A stretch of DNA of 64,000 bases from Kiloniella laminariae (GCF_027214005.1 NZ_JAPWGY010000001.1:682001-746000); one strand, 5' to 3'; numbered from the stretch's first letter, positions 8,658 to 17,451 are shown. Notes: generated by a model from the sequence alone, not told the origin. A program made the numbers and translations.

Positions 8658-9110
8658 TTATTCCACCGTGATGGTGATCACTTCAGAAAAGACCGGCGGG
8701 TTGTGCGGGATGTGGTCCTTGTCGGCCAGCACCAGCTGTAGCGTGTGGGTGCCGGGGGCGAGGTCCAGTGTGGTTTCGGTCTGACCGCCGCCATAGTGGA
8801 TGTGATGGTCATCAGCGGGCAGATTGGCGTCAAATTCATCTGCGCCGTCTTCGCCTTCACCCAATGCCGGACGGTCGATCAGCAGGTGATGATGCCCGGT
8901 TTTTTCCTTGTCAATGCCCGCAGGCGCGACACCCATGCCGGAAAGACCAAAGATCACCTTTACCGGGGCCTTGACCGTGGCGCCGTCTTCCAGATTGACA
9001 AAATACTGCACCGTACCGGGGACAGAGGCTGTTTCTCCGGCAAAGGCTGAGCCGCTGAGGGCAAGGCTGAAGCAAAGTGACAGTGCAGAACGTGAAAGAA
9101 TGTTTTTCAT
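8658..9110 (-). CDS. DUF4399 domain secreted protein
   Basis: 150-residue exported protein. A signal peptide (LSLCFSLALSGSAFA-GE) covers residues 1-24. The remainder matches the DUF4399 pattern: VQYFVNLEDGATVKAPVKV, then GHHHLLIDRP, HHIHYGGGQTETTLDL and a closing LQLVLADKDHIPHNPP with a beta strand. The His-rich loops suggest a metal site but the family function is not known to me. It faces the TRAP operon tail to tail and has no obvious partner. Confidence 0.88.
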   Translation of the reverse strand: MKNILSRSALSLCFSLALSGSAFAGETASVPGTVQYFVNLEDGATVKAPVKVIFGLSGMGVAPAGIDKEKTGHHHLLIDRPALGEGEDGADEFDANLPADDHHIHYGGGQTETTLDLAPGTHTLQLVLADKDHIPHNPPVFSEVITITVE

Positions 9111-9463
9111 GTGCTTTTCCCTGATGTGGTATGAAGCCTGATGTGACGCGAGGCCTGATATGACGTGAAGCCTGATATGACGTAAAGATAGCCCGGTCAG
9201 ATTATTTTCAAAGGGATCGCCCGACCCCTGTTCCGGGTCAATCCGGCGAGACGTTAACCATACTATAGTTTTATGAAAATGTGTCTTTTTAATTGACCTG
9301 TCAGATGACAGAAGCGCGTAAAGGTTGTTTTCGTTTTTGCAAGGCAGACGAAAAATGCAGGGTTGTTGGGCAGAAAAAAGGCGCTATAAAATCTTCTCGC
9401 TCCTTTGCTGATACGCCGTTTCGGCGCGGGTGTTTCCGATCTTGTTTTTTTGGGGGATCTTTG
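9111..9463. other. 353-bp intergenic region
   Basis: No credible gene. It holds the 17-bp tandem repeat at 9133-9183, an AT-rich stretch around 9260-9300, and the GGGGGATC ribosome binding site for the gene at 9464. Confidence 0.65.
9133..9183. repeat. three 17-bp tandem repeats
   Basis: Units at 9133-9149, 9150-9166 and 9167-9183, consensus GAAGCCTGATATGACGT, each with zero to three changes. They lie just upstream of the DUF4399 gene on its promoter side. Confidence 0.9.
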
Positions 9464-10027
9464 ATGGCTGACTTTTTTCCTCTTTTGACTGATCGCCTTT
9501 GCTTGCGCGCCTTTCGCGCGGAAGACCTCAGCGCCTTTACCCGCTATCGCAACCAGCCCGAGGTGGCACGTTATCAGAGCTGGAGCAGTTTCACTGCCGA
9601 GGATGCCCGGCGGTTCTGGCAGGGGCAGCAGGATCTCGCCTTCAACCGGGATGACAGCTGGTTCCAGATTGCGCTGGCCCGCCGGGAAGATGATGTTCTG
9701 CTCGGCGATATCGCGGTGCATTTTTTTGACAATGGACAGCAGGCCGAACTGGGCTTTACCCTCGACAGCGATCACCAGCAACAAGGCTATGCCCGAGAAG
9801 CGTTGGACTGTGTGCTTGATCTTCTGTTCGCGCGTCTGGACAAACACCGCCTGAGTGCGATCATCGACACGCGTAACGAAGCTGCCCGCAAGCTGCTGGA
9901 AAAATCCGGCTTCCGGCGCGAGGCCCACTACCGCGAGAATATCCACTTCAAGGGCAGCTGGTCCGATGAATACGGCTATGCCCTGTTACAATCCGAATGG
10001 CGTCAGGCCCGGGGCCGTTCCGGCTAG
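9464..10027 (+). CDS. GNAT family N-acetyltransferase, RimJ/RimL type
   Basis: 187-residue acetyltransferase. Start set at 9464 (ATG, GGGGGAT before it) rather than the longer frame from 9293, because the family N-terminus LLTDRLCLRAFRAEDLSAF begins at residue 7. The acetyl-CoA loop is QQQGYAREALDCVLDLLF, followed by the typical DTRNEAARKLLEKSGFRREA. This Rim-type branch acetylates protein N-termini, antibiotics or small amines; the substrate is unknown. It is monocistronic and sits ahead of the family A array. Confidence 0.9.
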   Translation: MADFFPLLTDRLCLRAFRAEDLSAFTRYRNQPEVARYQSWSSFTAEDARRFWQGQQDLAFNRDDSWFQIALARREDDVLLGDIAVHFFDNGQQAELGFTLDSDHQQQGYAREALDCVLDLLFARLDKHRLSAIIDTRNEAARKLLEKSGFRREAHYRENIHFKGSWSDEYGYALLQSEWRQARGRSG

Positions 10028-10239
10028 AAATTCTCGCTCTCCCCAAAAAGACATAGCTGAAGATAAAGCTTAAGATACTGATACCGCGCTGAACCGTAGA
10101 GAGTTTTCGCTGCGCGTTACACGAGCTTTGTGCGGTTGCCGGGTGAAATCTGGCCCTCTTGCAAAAAAATGTTGCAAGAAAGTCCGTATGCGGGAAGGCT
10201 GGGTCTGATATTTTTTTTTCAGCTTTTGCGGGTGTCGTT

Positions 10240-10914
10240 GTGGCTTCTCTCTTCAAGATTTTCCTGCTGTTCTGTTCACGCGAATTCAGGGATTTCTATG
10301 CCGAGAAGCAGCGACAGGGGTTGATTGAACCCGAGGTGCGCAACAGTATTACCCGCGGCGTTCTTTTCTGGCTGTTGCTGGCTCTTTTTCCCCCGTTCCT
10401 TGCCGGTGGGCTTTTCTGGCTGAACTATGCGGACTTGAGCCGGGAAATTCCCGATTTCTCGCTGCTGAGCCCTGTTATAATTTGCTTTCTGGTGGCTTGC
10501 TTTACGCTGGCTCTTGCCCGGCGGAAAATCCGCCTTCAGGAAATCCTCGCCTTTGTCTACAGCGATGGTGTGCTGCTGGACGCCCAGTTGCTCTCTTCAG
10601 ATCATAAAGATTATCACTACAGCTATGTTTATGAATATTGTATGGCCGGGGAGTGGTTCCGCAAGAAGATGACTTTTCGCAGGTTTTCTGCGCCGCGAGA
10701 CGAAAAGGTCGGGGACTTTGTCACCTTTATCTGTGCAGAAAGCTGCCCGCGTTTTGCCTATTATTATGATGTGGTTGATTTCTGGCGCAACTGCCTGATC
10801 CGTGACAGGGAAATGCCGGGGAGACCTGCGAGCTGGCAGGTCGATCAGCGGGCCAAAGAGCTGGAAGAACCAAAAAAACCCTTCCTCTATCCGGGGCACT
10901 CACATCGCCAATAG
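10240..10914 (+). CDS. family A two-helix membrane protein, copy 1
   Basis: 224-residue membrane protein of unknown function, first of six tandem paralogues (also at 11650, 12336, 13139, 13852, 15724). The GTG start at 10240 is chosen because it aligns the conserved N-terminus (FLLFCSREFRDFY, then EKQRQGLI) with the other copies; the open frame begins at 10159. Two hydrophobic helices lie at about 45-67 and 82-100. The soluble C-terminal half carries a Tyr-rich strand segment (KDYHYSYVYEY), then GDFVTFICAE, FAYYYDVVDFWRNCLI and an acidic tail. The plan of two helices then a small beta domain recalls DUF3592 proteins, but I would not assign it. Confidence 0.8.
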   Translation: MASLFKIFLLFCSREFRDFYAEKQRQGLIEPEVRNSITRGVLFWLLLALFPPFLAGGLFWLNYADLSREIPDFSLLSPVIICFLVACFTLALARRKIRLQEILAFVYSDGVLLDAQLLSSDHKDYHYSYVYEYCMAGEWFRKKMTFRRFSAPRDEKVGDFVTFICAESCPRFAYYYDVVDFWRNCLIRDREMPGRPASWQVDQRAKELEEPKKPFLYPGHSHRQ

Positions 10915-10992
10915 CCGATGTGGAAGCCGCCGTGAAAGCCACTGTGAAAGCTGGGGGAGAAGCCGGGTGGAGAAGTTGGTCCGGGTTTTTGC

Positions 10993-11331
10993 TCAATTGA
11001 TTTTTGGCGGTGGTGTCAGCGGGGTCAGTTTGGGAACAGTTGGCGTTTGGGCGATCTCTGTTCCGCTATTGGCAGAGGGGAGCGGGGCAGGACCAAGCGG
11101 CAGCGGAAAGCCTTTTTCTCTGGTCAGCGGCACGGGTAGCGTTGGTGAGGTGGTTTGTTTCCAGTTTTCCCTGACCTTTTCGCGCCATTTGATATCGGCG
11201 ACCAGGCTTTGCAGCGTCATTTTCTGTTTGTTGTCCCCGAGCGGGTATTTGGGTTCCTGAGCAGGAGAAATCTGGGGGACTGTCAGGGCGGAACCGGACA
11301 GGGCAAGCAGCAACAGGAATTTTTTTACCAA
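10993..11331 (-). CDS. small exported proline-rich protein, unknown
   Basis: 112-residue protein with a clear signal peptide (KKFLLLLALSGSALT, cut near ISPAQ-EP). The mature part is short and rich in Pro, Thr and Lys with no domain I recognise; it ends LTPLTPPPKIN. It is the only minus-strand gene within the family A array and separates copy 1 from copy 2. It could be a periplasmic or envelope peptide. The signal peptide is the main evidence that it is a gene. Confidence 0.6.
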   Translation of the reverse strand: MVKKFLLLLALSGSALTVPQISPAQEPKYPLGDNKQKMTLQSLVADIKWREKVRENWKQTTSPTLPVPLTREKGFPLPLGPAPLPSANSGTEIAQTPTVPKLTPLTPPPKIN

Positions 11332-11649
11332 CGCGACCTCATACCAAGTAAAAAGAACAGGCGAGAAAACATCCCCGAAAATCTCTCGAAAATCTTTTGG
11401 GGAAGAATCTGTTGTAGAAATGTAACGGGTGCTTCCCGGCCCCGGTCAGCAACAGATTCCCGGCAAGCGGGAAGTGGTGGAAACACAGCCGGAAATGTAA
11501 ACGCGCGCCTGTTTATCGATTGTTGTTGAACCTTTCAATCCCCATTTGTGGCAGGTAGATGAAATATAAGAGATTTTCTGTACCTGGAAAACTAAATCGC
11601 CTATAGAATAGCTGCCGTGCTTCTGTTTTTTCCTCTGATGCGGGTAATT
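11332..11649. other. 318-bp intergenic region
   Basis: No gene seen. It separates the minus-strand small exported protein from family A copy 2, so it should hold two divergent promoters. An imperfect inverted repeat built on TTCCCGGC and GCGGGAAG lies around 11456-11475. Confidence 0.5.
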
Positions 11650-12330
11650 ATGTCCTTTGTCTTTCGGTTCTTTCTGCTGTTTTGTTCCCGTAATTTCAGG
11701 GATTTTTATATCGAGAACGAGCGGCAGGGGCTGATAGATTCCAGAGCGCGGCTCAATTATTTCCTGCTGTTTTTCTTCTGGTTTTGCGTGGTGGCACTGG
11801 CCCTGCTAACGGCAGTTTTATTCGTCAAAAGGGCATGGGAGCTTTATACGACCCCGTTCTTGCTTGACGAGTTGACAGAGGTATTTGCCCTGTTGCTGAT
11901 TGCGGGTACGCTTTATTCACACGGGCGAAGAAAAATCCGGCAACTGGAAAAAAGCGCTTTTATCTACAGTGCAGGCGCGGTTGCTGTGTCGGTGCTGGTC
12001 GACAAGGTTTCCCATAAAGGCGGGAAAGATAATCACAGCTATCGTTATGAGGTCGAAGGCAAGCCATATTGGCTGGAATGTGATTATGCAGGGGAGCGTA
12101 ACATCGGGGATAAAGCCCCGGTGATTTTTGTGCAAAACCTTCCCAAAACTGTCTGTCTCTATGATCCCTCGGCTTTCCGCCGCAACTGTCTGATCCGGGA
12201 CAAACCTGAACCGGGGCAAGTTTCAGGCTGGGATCTCGACGGACATCTGGCCGAAGCCGAGAAGCCGCAACAATCGTTTGTTTCTCCGGGCCGCTTTAAC
12301 CGCAACGATCCCCCGTGGAAGCAGGAATAA
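11650..12330 (+). CDS. family A two-helix membrane protein, copy 2
   Basis: 226-residue paralogue of the proteins at 10240 and 12336. The ATG at 11650 aligns with the family start (FRFFLLFCSRNFRDFYIENE); an upstream in-frame start exists at 11617. Two helices at about 37-60 and 72-90 are followed by GRRKIRQLEKSAFIYSAG. The soluble part has HSYRYEVEGKPYWLEC, GDKAPVIFVQNLPKTVCLYD, then RNCLIRDK and WDLDGHLAEAEKPQ. The C-terminus is thus nearly shared with copy 3. Function unknown; it is followed after 5 bp by copy 3 and probably co-transcribed with it. Confidence 0.82.
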   Translation: MSFVFRFFLLFCSRNFRDFYIENERQGLIDSRARLNYFLLFFFWFCVVALALLTAVLFVKRAWELYTTPFLLDELTEVFALLLIAGTLYSHGRRKIRQLEKSAFIYSAGAVAVSVLVDKVSHKGGKDNHSYRYEVEGKPYWLECDYAGERNIGDKAPVIFVQNLPKTVCLYDPSAFRRNCLIRDKPEPGQVSGWDLDGHLAEAEKPQQSFVSPGRFNRNDPPWKQE

Positions 12331-12335
12331 AGCCG

Positions 12336-12971
12336 ATGCAAGTCTTGTTCAGGGTTTTCCTGCTGTTTTGCTCCAGAGATTTTATCCGCTTTTATGCAGA
12401 AAAACAGCGGCAGGGGATGATTGATCCCGAGGTGGCGAGGGGGTATTTTTTCCGGTTTCTCGGATGGTTGATGCTCTACCTTCTCCCGGTTATCTGTATT
12501 ATTTATGCATATTGGCAACCCTACATGAAGGTAAGAACCCTTACGTTTGATCTGATTTTTGGCGGTTTTTTATTGGGTTGGTACTTACTTTTCGCGATAT
12601 TAAGAAAGCGTCAGCTGGAAAGAATGGTTTTTGCCTATAGTGATGCACACTTGATAGAGGCCAGACTGTTTCGACAATTCATTTCCCGGCTCTTATTTCG
12701 GACGGATCATTATGAATACACCGTCGCAGGGAAAATCTTGAAGGCAAGCCATCGTTATCATCTGATCTTTGCCCGGAGAGAGAGGCAGATTGGTGATGTT
12801 GACCCTTTTGTCTATGCGCAGTCAGCCCCGGGTTTTGCCTACCTGTATGAGCCGAAAAAGTTCAAGAGCCGCTGCCTGATCAAGGATCAACTTGCACCAG
12901 GCAAAGCCCCGGACTGGGATCTGGACGGGCGGGCAGAACAGGCAGAAAAAAGCATGATCTATCCCCAGTGA
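12336..12971 (+). CDS. family A two-helix membrane protein, copy 3
   Basis: 211-residue paralogue. The start at 12336 follows the previous stop by 5 bp and aligns with the family (VLFRVFLLFCSRDFIRFYAE, then QRQGMIDPEV). Two helices lie at about 42-62 and 72-92, then RKRQLERMVFAYSDAHLIEARL. The soluble half contains YEYTVAGKILKASHRYHLIF, GDVDPFVYAQ, APGFAYLYEPKKFKSRCLI and WDLDGRAEQAEKS. The run GDxxxFVYAxxxPxxAYLY is the best preserved element between copies and resembles the closing strand of DUF3592 domains (inference). Confidence 0.82.
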   Translation: MQVLFRVFLLFCSRDFIRFYAEKQRQGMIDPEVARGYFFRFLGWLMLYLLPVICIIYAYWQPYMKVRTLTFDLIFGGFLLGWYLLFAILRKRQLERMVFAYSDAHLIEARLFRQFISRLLFRTDHYEYTVAGKILKASHRYHLIFARRERQIGDVDPFVYAQSAPGFAYLYEPKKFKSRCLIKDQLAPGKAPDWDLDGRAEQAEKSMIYPQ

Positions 12972-13138
12972 TGTTCTTCCTTGATCAACAGTCGGTACCA
13001 GCGGGGGGATATATTGCAAACATTCTTCTGATCCCTGTACCCACCGGGATTTTGGCTCTATAGTCCTGCCGTTCTGATCTGGATGTTTCTAGTTTTTTCT
13101 GGCTTTGCACCCTTTCCCCTTCCTGTCACGAGTGATCC

Positions 13139-13807
13139 ATGGCCCCCTTGTTCGAGTTTTTTCTGTTTGTTGGCGCGCGAGATTTTCTGCCCCGGTACCG
13201 GGAGCTGAAACAGCAGGGGCGGGTGAATGAGGGGGCGCGGCGTTATTATCTGATCCGCTTTTATCTCTGTACCCTGCTGGCGTTCACAGTGGCTATGGGC
13301 ATGTTCTGGGTTGCGGGGATCCTTCGTCTGACAGAGGGGGTGGAGGGAGCGGGCTTTTCCCTGAGCCTGCAGTTGATAGATGACACTGCCGGGGACCAGC
13401 CTTTGGGCGGGGCTCTGCCTCTGGTTATTGCGCTGGTGATCTCGCTCTATATCTGGTGGAGCCTGATCGAGATGGTCGGCAAGATGGCTCATGTCTACAG
13501 CCGGGGCCGGGTGGCAAAAACCACGGTGATGGGCACCAAGTCGAACATGGGGCGCGGTTTTAATGTGCTACACCGTTTTGAGCTGGGCGAGCGGGTGATC
13601 GAGACCTCCTTTACCCGCCAGATCGGCCAGAAGACCTATTGGGACTGGAAAAAAAGCAACAAGGTCGAGATCCTCTATGCCGAGGACAAGCCGGAAATGA
13701 CGGTGGAATACGCCAGCGGTGATGAGACGGATGATCAAGCGGAACTGGACCGGATCTTTGTCCTGCGCTGTCTCGACAGCAGCCGGACAACAGCGCCCAG
13801 GGATTGA
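13139..13807 (+). CDS. family A two-helix membrane protein, copy 4 (divergent)
   Basis: 222-residue diverged paralogue. It keeps the amphipathic N-terminus (FEFFLFVGARDFLPRYRELK, then QQGRVNEGARRYY), two helices at about 42-62 and 98-116, and a soluble C-terminal domain with a short strand pattern (FNVLHRFELGERVIETSF) followed by KVEILYAEDKPEMTVEYASG. The WDLDG tail of copies 2 and 3 is missing, and the inter-helix loop is longer. It follows copy 3 by 167 bp on the same strand. Function unknown. Confidence 0.75.
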   Translation: MAPLFEFFLFVGARDFLPRYRELKQQGRVNEGARRYYLIRFYLCTLLAFTVAMGMFWVAGILRLTEGVEGAGFSLSLQLIDDTAGDQPLGGALPLVIALVISLYIWWSLIEMVGKMAHVYSRGRVAKTTVMGTKSNMGRGFNVLHRFELGERVIETSFTRQIGQKTYWDWKKSNKVEILYAEDKPEMTVEYASGDETDDQAELDRIFVLRCLDSSRTTAPRD

Positions 13808-13851
13808 ACTGAGACGAGAGGAAGACATCTCTTTGGGGAGAGAAAGAGATC

Positions 13852-14466
13852 ATGTATCTGCTGACTGAATTTTATCTGATGTTCTGTTCGGGGAACTTCA
13901 CCCGGCTTTACCGCGAACTGAGGTCGCAGGACAATCTTGATGAGACGGTAATGAAAGGCCATCTCGGCTGGTTTTTCTTCTGGCTTGTCGTGGTGTTGGG
14001 GCTTGTGGCTTATTTTTTTGTCTGGCTGCAGCCGCAACCTGATCCGAATTTGCAGAATCTCATGGAAACAGGCAGAGGTAATGATCTGGCAGCAGGGGGC
14101 ATCCTGTTCATCGGTCTTTGCTTCGGGGTTATGAATATCCGGCGGCTGGAAAAACCGTTACTGGCCTGTAGTGATGGCCGGGTGATTGACGGTTACGTTC
14201 GGGAAAGGCGTTATGTTGAGCATAGAGATAGGGATAATACAACACACCGGTTCTATCAGCTTTTTTTTGCTTATATGGCCCAAGGTAAAAGCTATCGCCT
14301 GCAAGAGACATCGACAGATAGCGTCTATCCCCATCTGCGTGAAGGCGATCTGATTGACATCATCTATGCCCGGTGTGATCCCTCGATTGCCTATCTTTAC
14401 AATGAAGAGCAGTTTCACAATCATTGCCTGCGTAAGGACAAACGTTTGATGACTTTTCGCGATTAA
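13852..14466 (+). CDS. family A two-helix membrane protein, copy 5
   Basis: 204-residue paralogue that follows copy 4 by 44 bp with GGGGAGAGAAAG before the ATG. N-terminus LLTEFYLMFCSGNFTRLYRE, helices at about 42-62 and 78-96, then NIRRLEKPLLACSDGRVIDG. The soluble domain has HRFYQLFFAYMAQGKSYRLQ, REGDLIDIIYARCDPSIAYLYNEEQFHNHCLRKDK. The YxxGK-then-Y strand pair and DPSIAYLY match the end of DUF3592-like domains. Probably co-transcribed with copy 4. Function unknown. Confidence 0.8.
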   Translation: MYLLTEFYLMFCSGNFTRLYRELRSQDNLDETVMKGHLGWFFFWLVVVLGLVAYFFVWLQPQPDPNLQNLMETGRGNDLAAGGILFIGLCFGVMNIRRLEKPLLACSDGRVIDGYVRERRYVEHRDRDNTTHRFYQLFFAYMAQGKSYRLQETSTDSVYPHLREGDLIDIIYARCDPSIAYLYNEEQFHNHCLRKDKRLMTFRD

Positions 14467-14778
14467 TAATCGGCGAACGTCGGTGAGAGCGAGGCAAGTT
14501 CTCTTTGCCACAGCCTTAGCAAGGTAAGCCGCTGTAAACAATTTTCAGTATTTTTTACCCTATAGTCATTAATCATCGCAGGGGCACTGACCCAGATGAT
14601 ATTTTAAATCTAAACCACCTGTCCCTGGATCATCTTCTCAAACATCACAGGCAAGGGCGCTGATCCAAAGGGCTGATTTACCTGCTTGCCGTTGTAAAAC
14701 ACCTTGTTTTCTAAAGGGATATCTGCACACTCAATCAGGAAACATCTCTCATTCTTCTCGCCTTTAAGGAATAACTCC
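14467..14778. other. 312-bp intergenic region
   Basis: No gene I can support. A minus-strand frame of up to 71 codons covers 14610-14825 but overlaps the start of the dehydrogenase gene. AAGGAATAA before 14779 is the ribosome binding site of that gene. Confidence 0.5.
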
Positions 14779-15681
14779 ATGGCTGTTATCGCGTTTCTCG
14801 GCACCGGATTGATGGGCTCTGGCATGGCGGGCTGTCTGCTGCGCGCCGGGCACGAGGTCCGGGTCTATAACCGCACCGCGGCGAAGGTAGCGGCGCTGTC
14901 GCAACCCGGGGGCATACTTGAAGGCGCTGAAGTGGCGTCCAGCCCGGCTGAGGCGGTGCGCGGGGCCGAGGTGATCTTTTCCATGCTCGGGGATGACGAG
15001 GCCTCGCGGGCGATCTGGAGCGGGCCGCGCGGGGTGTTGGCCGGGAAATTCCAGCCCGGTGCGCTGGCGATTGAATGCTCGACCCTGTCACACGACTGGG
15101 TGCTGGAGCTGGCAGACCTGGCGGCAAAAGCAGGGCTGGATTATCTCGATTGTCCCGTGACCGGGCTGCCCATGGCGGCGGCCAGTGGCAATCTGGTCCT
15201 GTTTTTGGGCGGCAGCAAAGCCACGATTGACCGGGCGTTGCCGCTGCTTGAGGTGCTCTCGACCGATCAGATCCACTTTGGCGAGACCGGGTCGGGTACG
15301 GCCTATAAACTGATCGTCAACCTGATGGGCTCGATCCAGATTGCCGCCGCTGCAGAAGGGCTGGTCACGGCTGAACGCGCCGGGCTCGATCTTGATCTGG
15401 TGGCAATGGCGCTGGCCTCTGGCGGCTGTGGCAGCCCGCAGGTCGCGCGCAATGCCGCGTTGATGGTCCGCGGTGAACACGACAAGGATGTGCTGTTTTC
15501 AACCCGCTGGCGGCTGAAAGACACGGACTATGGCTTGCGCTTTGCCAGCAAGATGGGGCTGGAACAACCGCTGGGCGCGGGGGCGGCCCAGGCCTTCACG
15601 GCAGCCAAAGATGACGGCTACAGCGACCTTGCCGAAAGCAGCGTGATCGAAAGCCTGCGGAAGACGTTACCGAAGAAATAG
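14779..15681 (+). CDS. NAD(P)-dependent beta-hydroxyacid dehydrogenase (3-hydroxyisobutyrate dehydrogenase family)
   Basis: 300-residue oxidoreductase. Start at 14779 gives the Rossmann motif right at the N-terminus (AVIAFLGTGLMGSGMAGCLL, then AGHEVRVYNRT). The substrate-site signature DCPVTGLPMAAASGNLVLFLGG and the catalytic-Lys helix TAYKLIVNLMGSIQIAAAAE are both present, and the all-alpha C-terminal domain is complete. Family members reduce or oxidise tartronate semialdehyde, succinate semialdehyde or 3-hydroxyisobutyrate; which one is unknown. Length is normal (about 290-300). It interrupts the family A array between copies 5 and 6 and looks functionally unrelated to it. Confidence 0.93.
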   Translation: MAVIAFLGTGLMGSGMAGCLLRAGHEVRVYNRTAAKVAALSQPGGILEGAEVASSPAEAVRGAEVIFSMLGDDEASRAIWSGPRGVLAGKFQPGALAIECSTLSHDWVLELADLAAKAGLDYLDCPVTGLPMAAASGNLVLFLGGSKATIDRALPLLEVLSTDQIHFGETGSGTAYKLIVNLMGSIQIAAAAEGLVTAERAGLDLDLVAMALASGGCGSPQVARNAALMVRGEHDKDVLFSTRWRLKDTDYGLRFASKMGLEQPLGAGAAQAFTAAKDDGYSDLAESSVIESLRKTLPKK

Positions 15682-15723
15682 GGGGGGGCGCATTTCGTCA
15701 GCAATCCGGGGGGATTATTCTTC

Positions 15724-16314
15724 ATGAGCTATCTGTTCTATCTGCTGCTGCTGTTTTGTCCATGGAAGTTTGACCGCTATGTGTTTCAGTTACAGCGCGA
15801 AGACAAGCTGGATAATTCGGCAATGTTTCGACATTTTATTGCTTTTGTCGGAAAATTTACTGGCTTTGCTGCCGTTGTTTATTTGGGGTTGATGATGCTG
15901 GATGTAATATCAGCCCCCTGGAGAGAGCGAGAACTTTTTCGGGGCTGGGATCAACTTTGGGGCATTCCCGTTATTCTTCTGGCTTGCACCTTCGGCTTTT
16001 TCTCTCTGCGAAGTGTACTTCGACGCGCAGAGATCTATACCATGGGGCGGATCAGACCAGCGGTATTAACAGAAAAAGAATGGTGCAAGGAGAGCGAAGG
16101 CGGGGGATCTTTTAGCTTGACCTTCAGTTATCAGGTGGGGTTGCGTCATTACCAGTTGCATAAAAGTGAGGATCAAGTCTTGGGGGCTATGTTTCAAGTC
16201 GGCTACAACTTCAACATCATCCATTCCCGCAGCAACCCCGGCGTTGCCTTTCTATATAACCGTGATGATTTTGAACGCTATTGCATCCACAAAGACAAGG
16301 TCTTGCCGGAGTGA
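15724..16314 (+). CDS. family A two-helix membrane protein, copy 6
   Basis: 196-residue paralogue, downstream of the dehydrogenase gene by 42 bp. It starts SYLFYLLLLFCPWKFDRYVF and continues QLQREDKLDNSAM, with helices at about 37-60 and 75-94. The soluble half has SLTFSYQVGLRHYQLHKSED, QVGYNFNIIHSRSNPGVAFLYNRDDFERYC and ends in a KDKVLPE tail. A Sel1 protein gene begins 7 bp after its stop, so these two are probably one transcript. Function unknown. Confidence 0.8.
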   Translation: MSYLFYLLLLFCPWKFDRYVFQLQREDKLDNSAMFRHFIAFVGKFTGFAAVVYLGLMMLDVISAPWRERELFRGWDQLWGIPVILLACTFGFFSLRSVLRRAEIYTMGRIRPAVLTEKEWCKESEGGGSFSLTFSYQVGLRHYQLHKSEDQVLGAMFQVGYNFNIIHSRSNPGVAFLYNRDDFERYCIHKDKVLPE

Positions 16315-16321
16315 GGGTCAG

Positions 16322-17365
16322 ATGAAAAAAGCGAGCGGTTTGTTTTTTCTTGTTGTAACGGTTTTTCTGACCGTAACGGTTCTTCCGGGTAAGCAGGTGA
16401 TATCAGCGGATCTGGACAAGGTCGCCGAGGCGCTGGAAAAAAGCGATTATGCCACGGCACTCACCCTGCTGGAACCACTGGCGGCGGCGGGGGATGCCGT
16501 GGCCCAGTACAATCTGGGGGTGCTGTACCGGGAAGGCAAGGGTGTACCCCGGGATGGCGGCCAGGCTTTCAAATGGTTCGAGCAGGCGGCGGCGCAGGGG
16601 CATGTTCCTGCGTTGAATAATCTTGGCATGGCCTATAGTGAAGGATTTGGTGTGCCCCGGGATGCGAAAGCAGCCGTCCGTTACTTCACCATTGCTGCGG
16701 AAAAAGGCAGTGCTTCTGCCCAGGGCAATCTGGGTTCTGCCTATGAAAAAGGGCAAGGTGTCGCGGTGGACGAGGAAGCCGCATTCCATTGGTATAATCT
16801 GGCCGCGCAGCAAGGCGATGTGATCGGGCAATATAATCTGGGGGTCATGTATCTTGGCGGGACTGGGGTTGCCCGTGACCCGGCAACCGCGATCAGGTGG
16901 TTTGAACTTGCGGCCAGTCAGGGCTCTGCAGATGCCCGGTACAATCTGGGACTGATCTACCATAAAGGGCTTGGCGTTCCCGGTGATGTGCGTGAAGCCA
17001 TCCGCTGGTATAAACTTGCGGCGGATCAGGGGCTTGCCTCGGCGCAGTACAACCTGGCTTTTGCCTATGCACTGGGCGAGGGTGTCCCCGTGGACGGGGT
17101 TCAGGTGGTCAAGTGGCTCAGGCTTGCCGCAGAACAGGGACACGCCAAGGCGCAGTTCTCGCTGGGCAAGCTGTATCTACAGGGGCAAGGCGTCCCGCAG
17201 GACTATTTGCGGGCGCATATGTGGTGGAGCTTTGCCGTTGCCGGCGGATTGAACGAAGTGTCGGAGGGGCTGGAAATGATTGAGCGGGAAATCTCTGCAG
17301 TCCAGCTGAACGAGGCCAAAAAGCTGGCGGACAACTGCCGGGGGAAAAACTACAAGGGGTGCTAG
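16322..17365 (+). CDS. exported Sel1-repeat protein
   Basis: 347-residue periplasmic or outer-membrane-facing repeat protein. The start at 16322 follows GAGGGTCAG and opens a signal peptide (GLFFLVVTVFLTVTVLPG). Seven Sel1-like repeats of 36 residues follow, marked by AQYNLGVLYREGKGVPRD, ALNNLGMAYSEGFGVPRD and so on to FSLGKLYLQGQGVPQD, then a closing MWWSFAVAGG helix and a C-terminal Cys. Sel1 repeats are protein-protein interaction scaffolds. Coupling to family A copy 6 suggests they act together. Related Sel1 genes lie at 41925 and 45582-48395. Confidence 0.9.
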   Translation: MKKASGLFFLVVTVFLTVTVLPGKQVISADLDKVAEALEKSDYATALTLLEPLAAAGDAVAQYNLGVLYREGKGVPRDGGQAFKWFEQAAAQGHVPALNNLGMAYSEGFGVPRDAKAAVRYFTIAAEKGSASAQGNLGSAYEKGQGVAVDEEAAFHWYNLAAQQGDVIGQYNLGVMYLGGTGVARDPATAIRWFELAASQGSADARYNLGLIYHKGLGVPGDVREAIRWYKLAADQGLASAQYNLAFAYALGEGVPVDGVQVVKWLRLAAEQGHAKAQFSLGKLYLQGQGVPQDYLRAHMWWSFAVAGGLNEVSEGLEMIEREISAVQLNEAKKLADNCRGKNYKGC

Positions 17366-17451
17366 AGGGTTAAGTGGCTGGTGTTCTCGGGGGGAGATGG
17401 CAAATCAGACCATGTCATCAGCACAGAAACCAGTGCGGGAAGGAGGAAGCA

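Noticed and set aside
14610-14825. Minus-strand small frame before the dehydrogenase gene
   Set aside because: The product reads reasonably protein-like but overlaps the dehydrogenase start, has no family match and no clear ribosome binding site. I could not support it.
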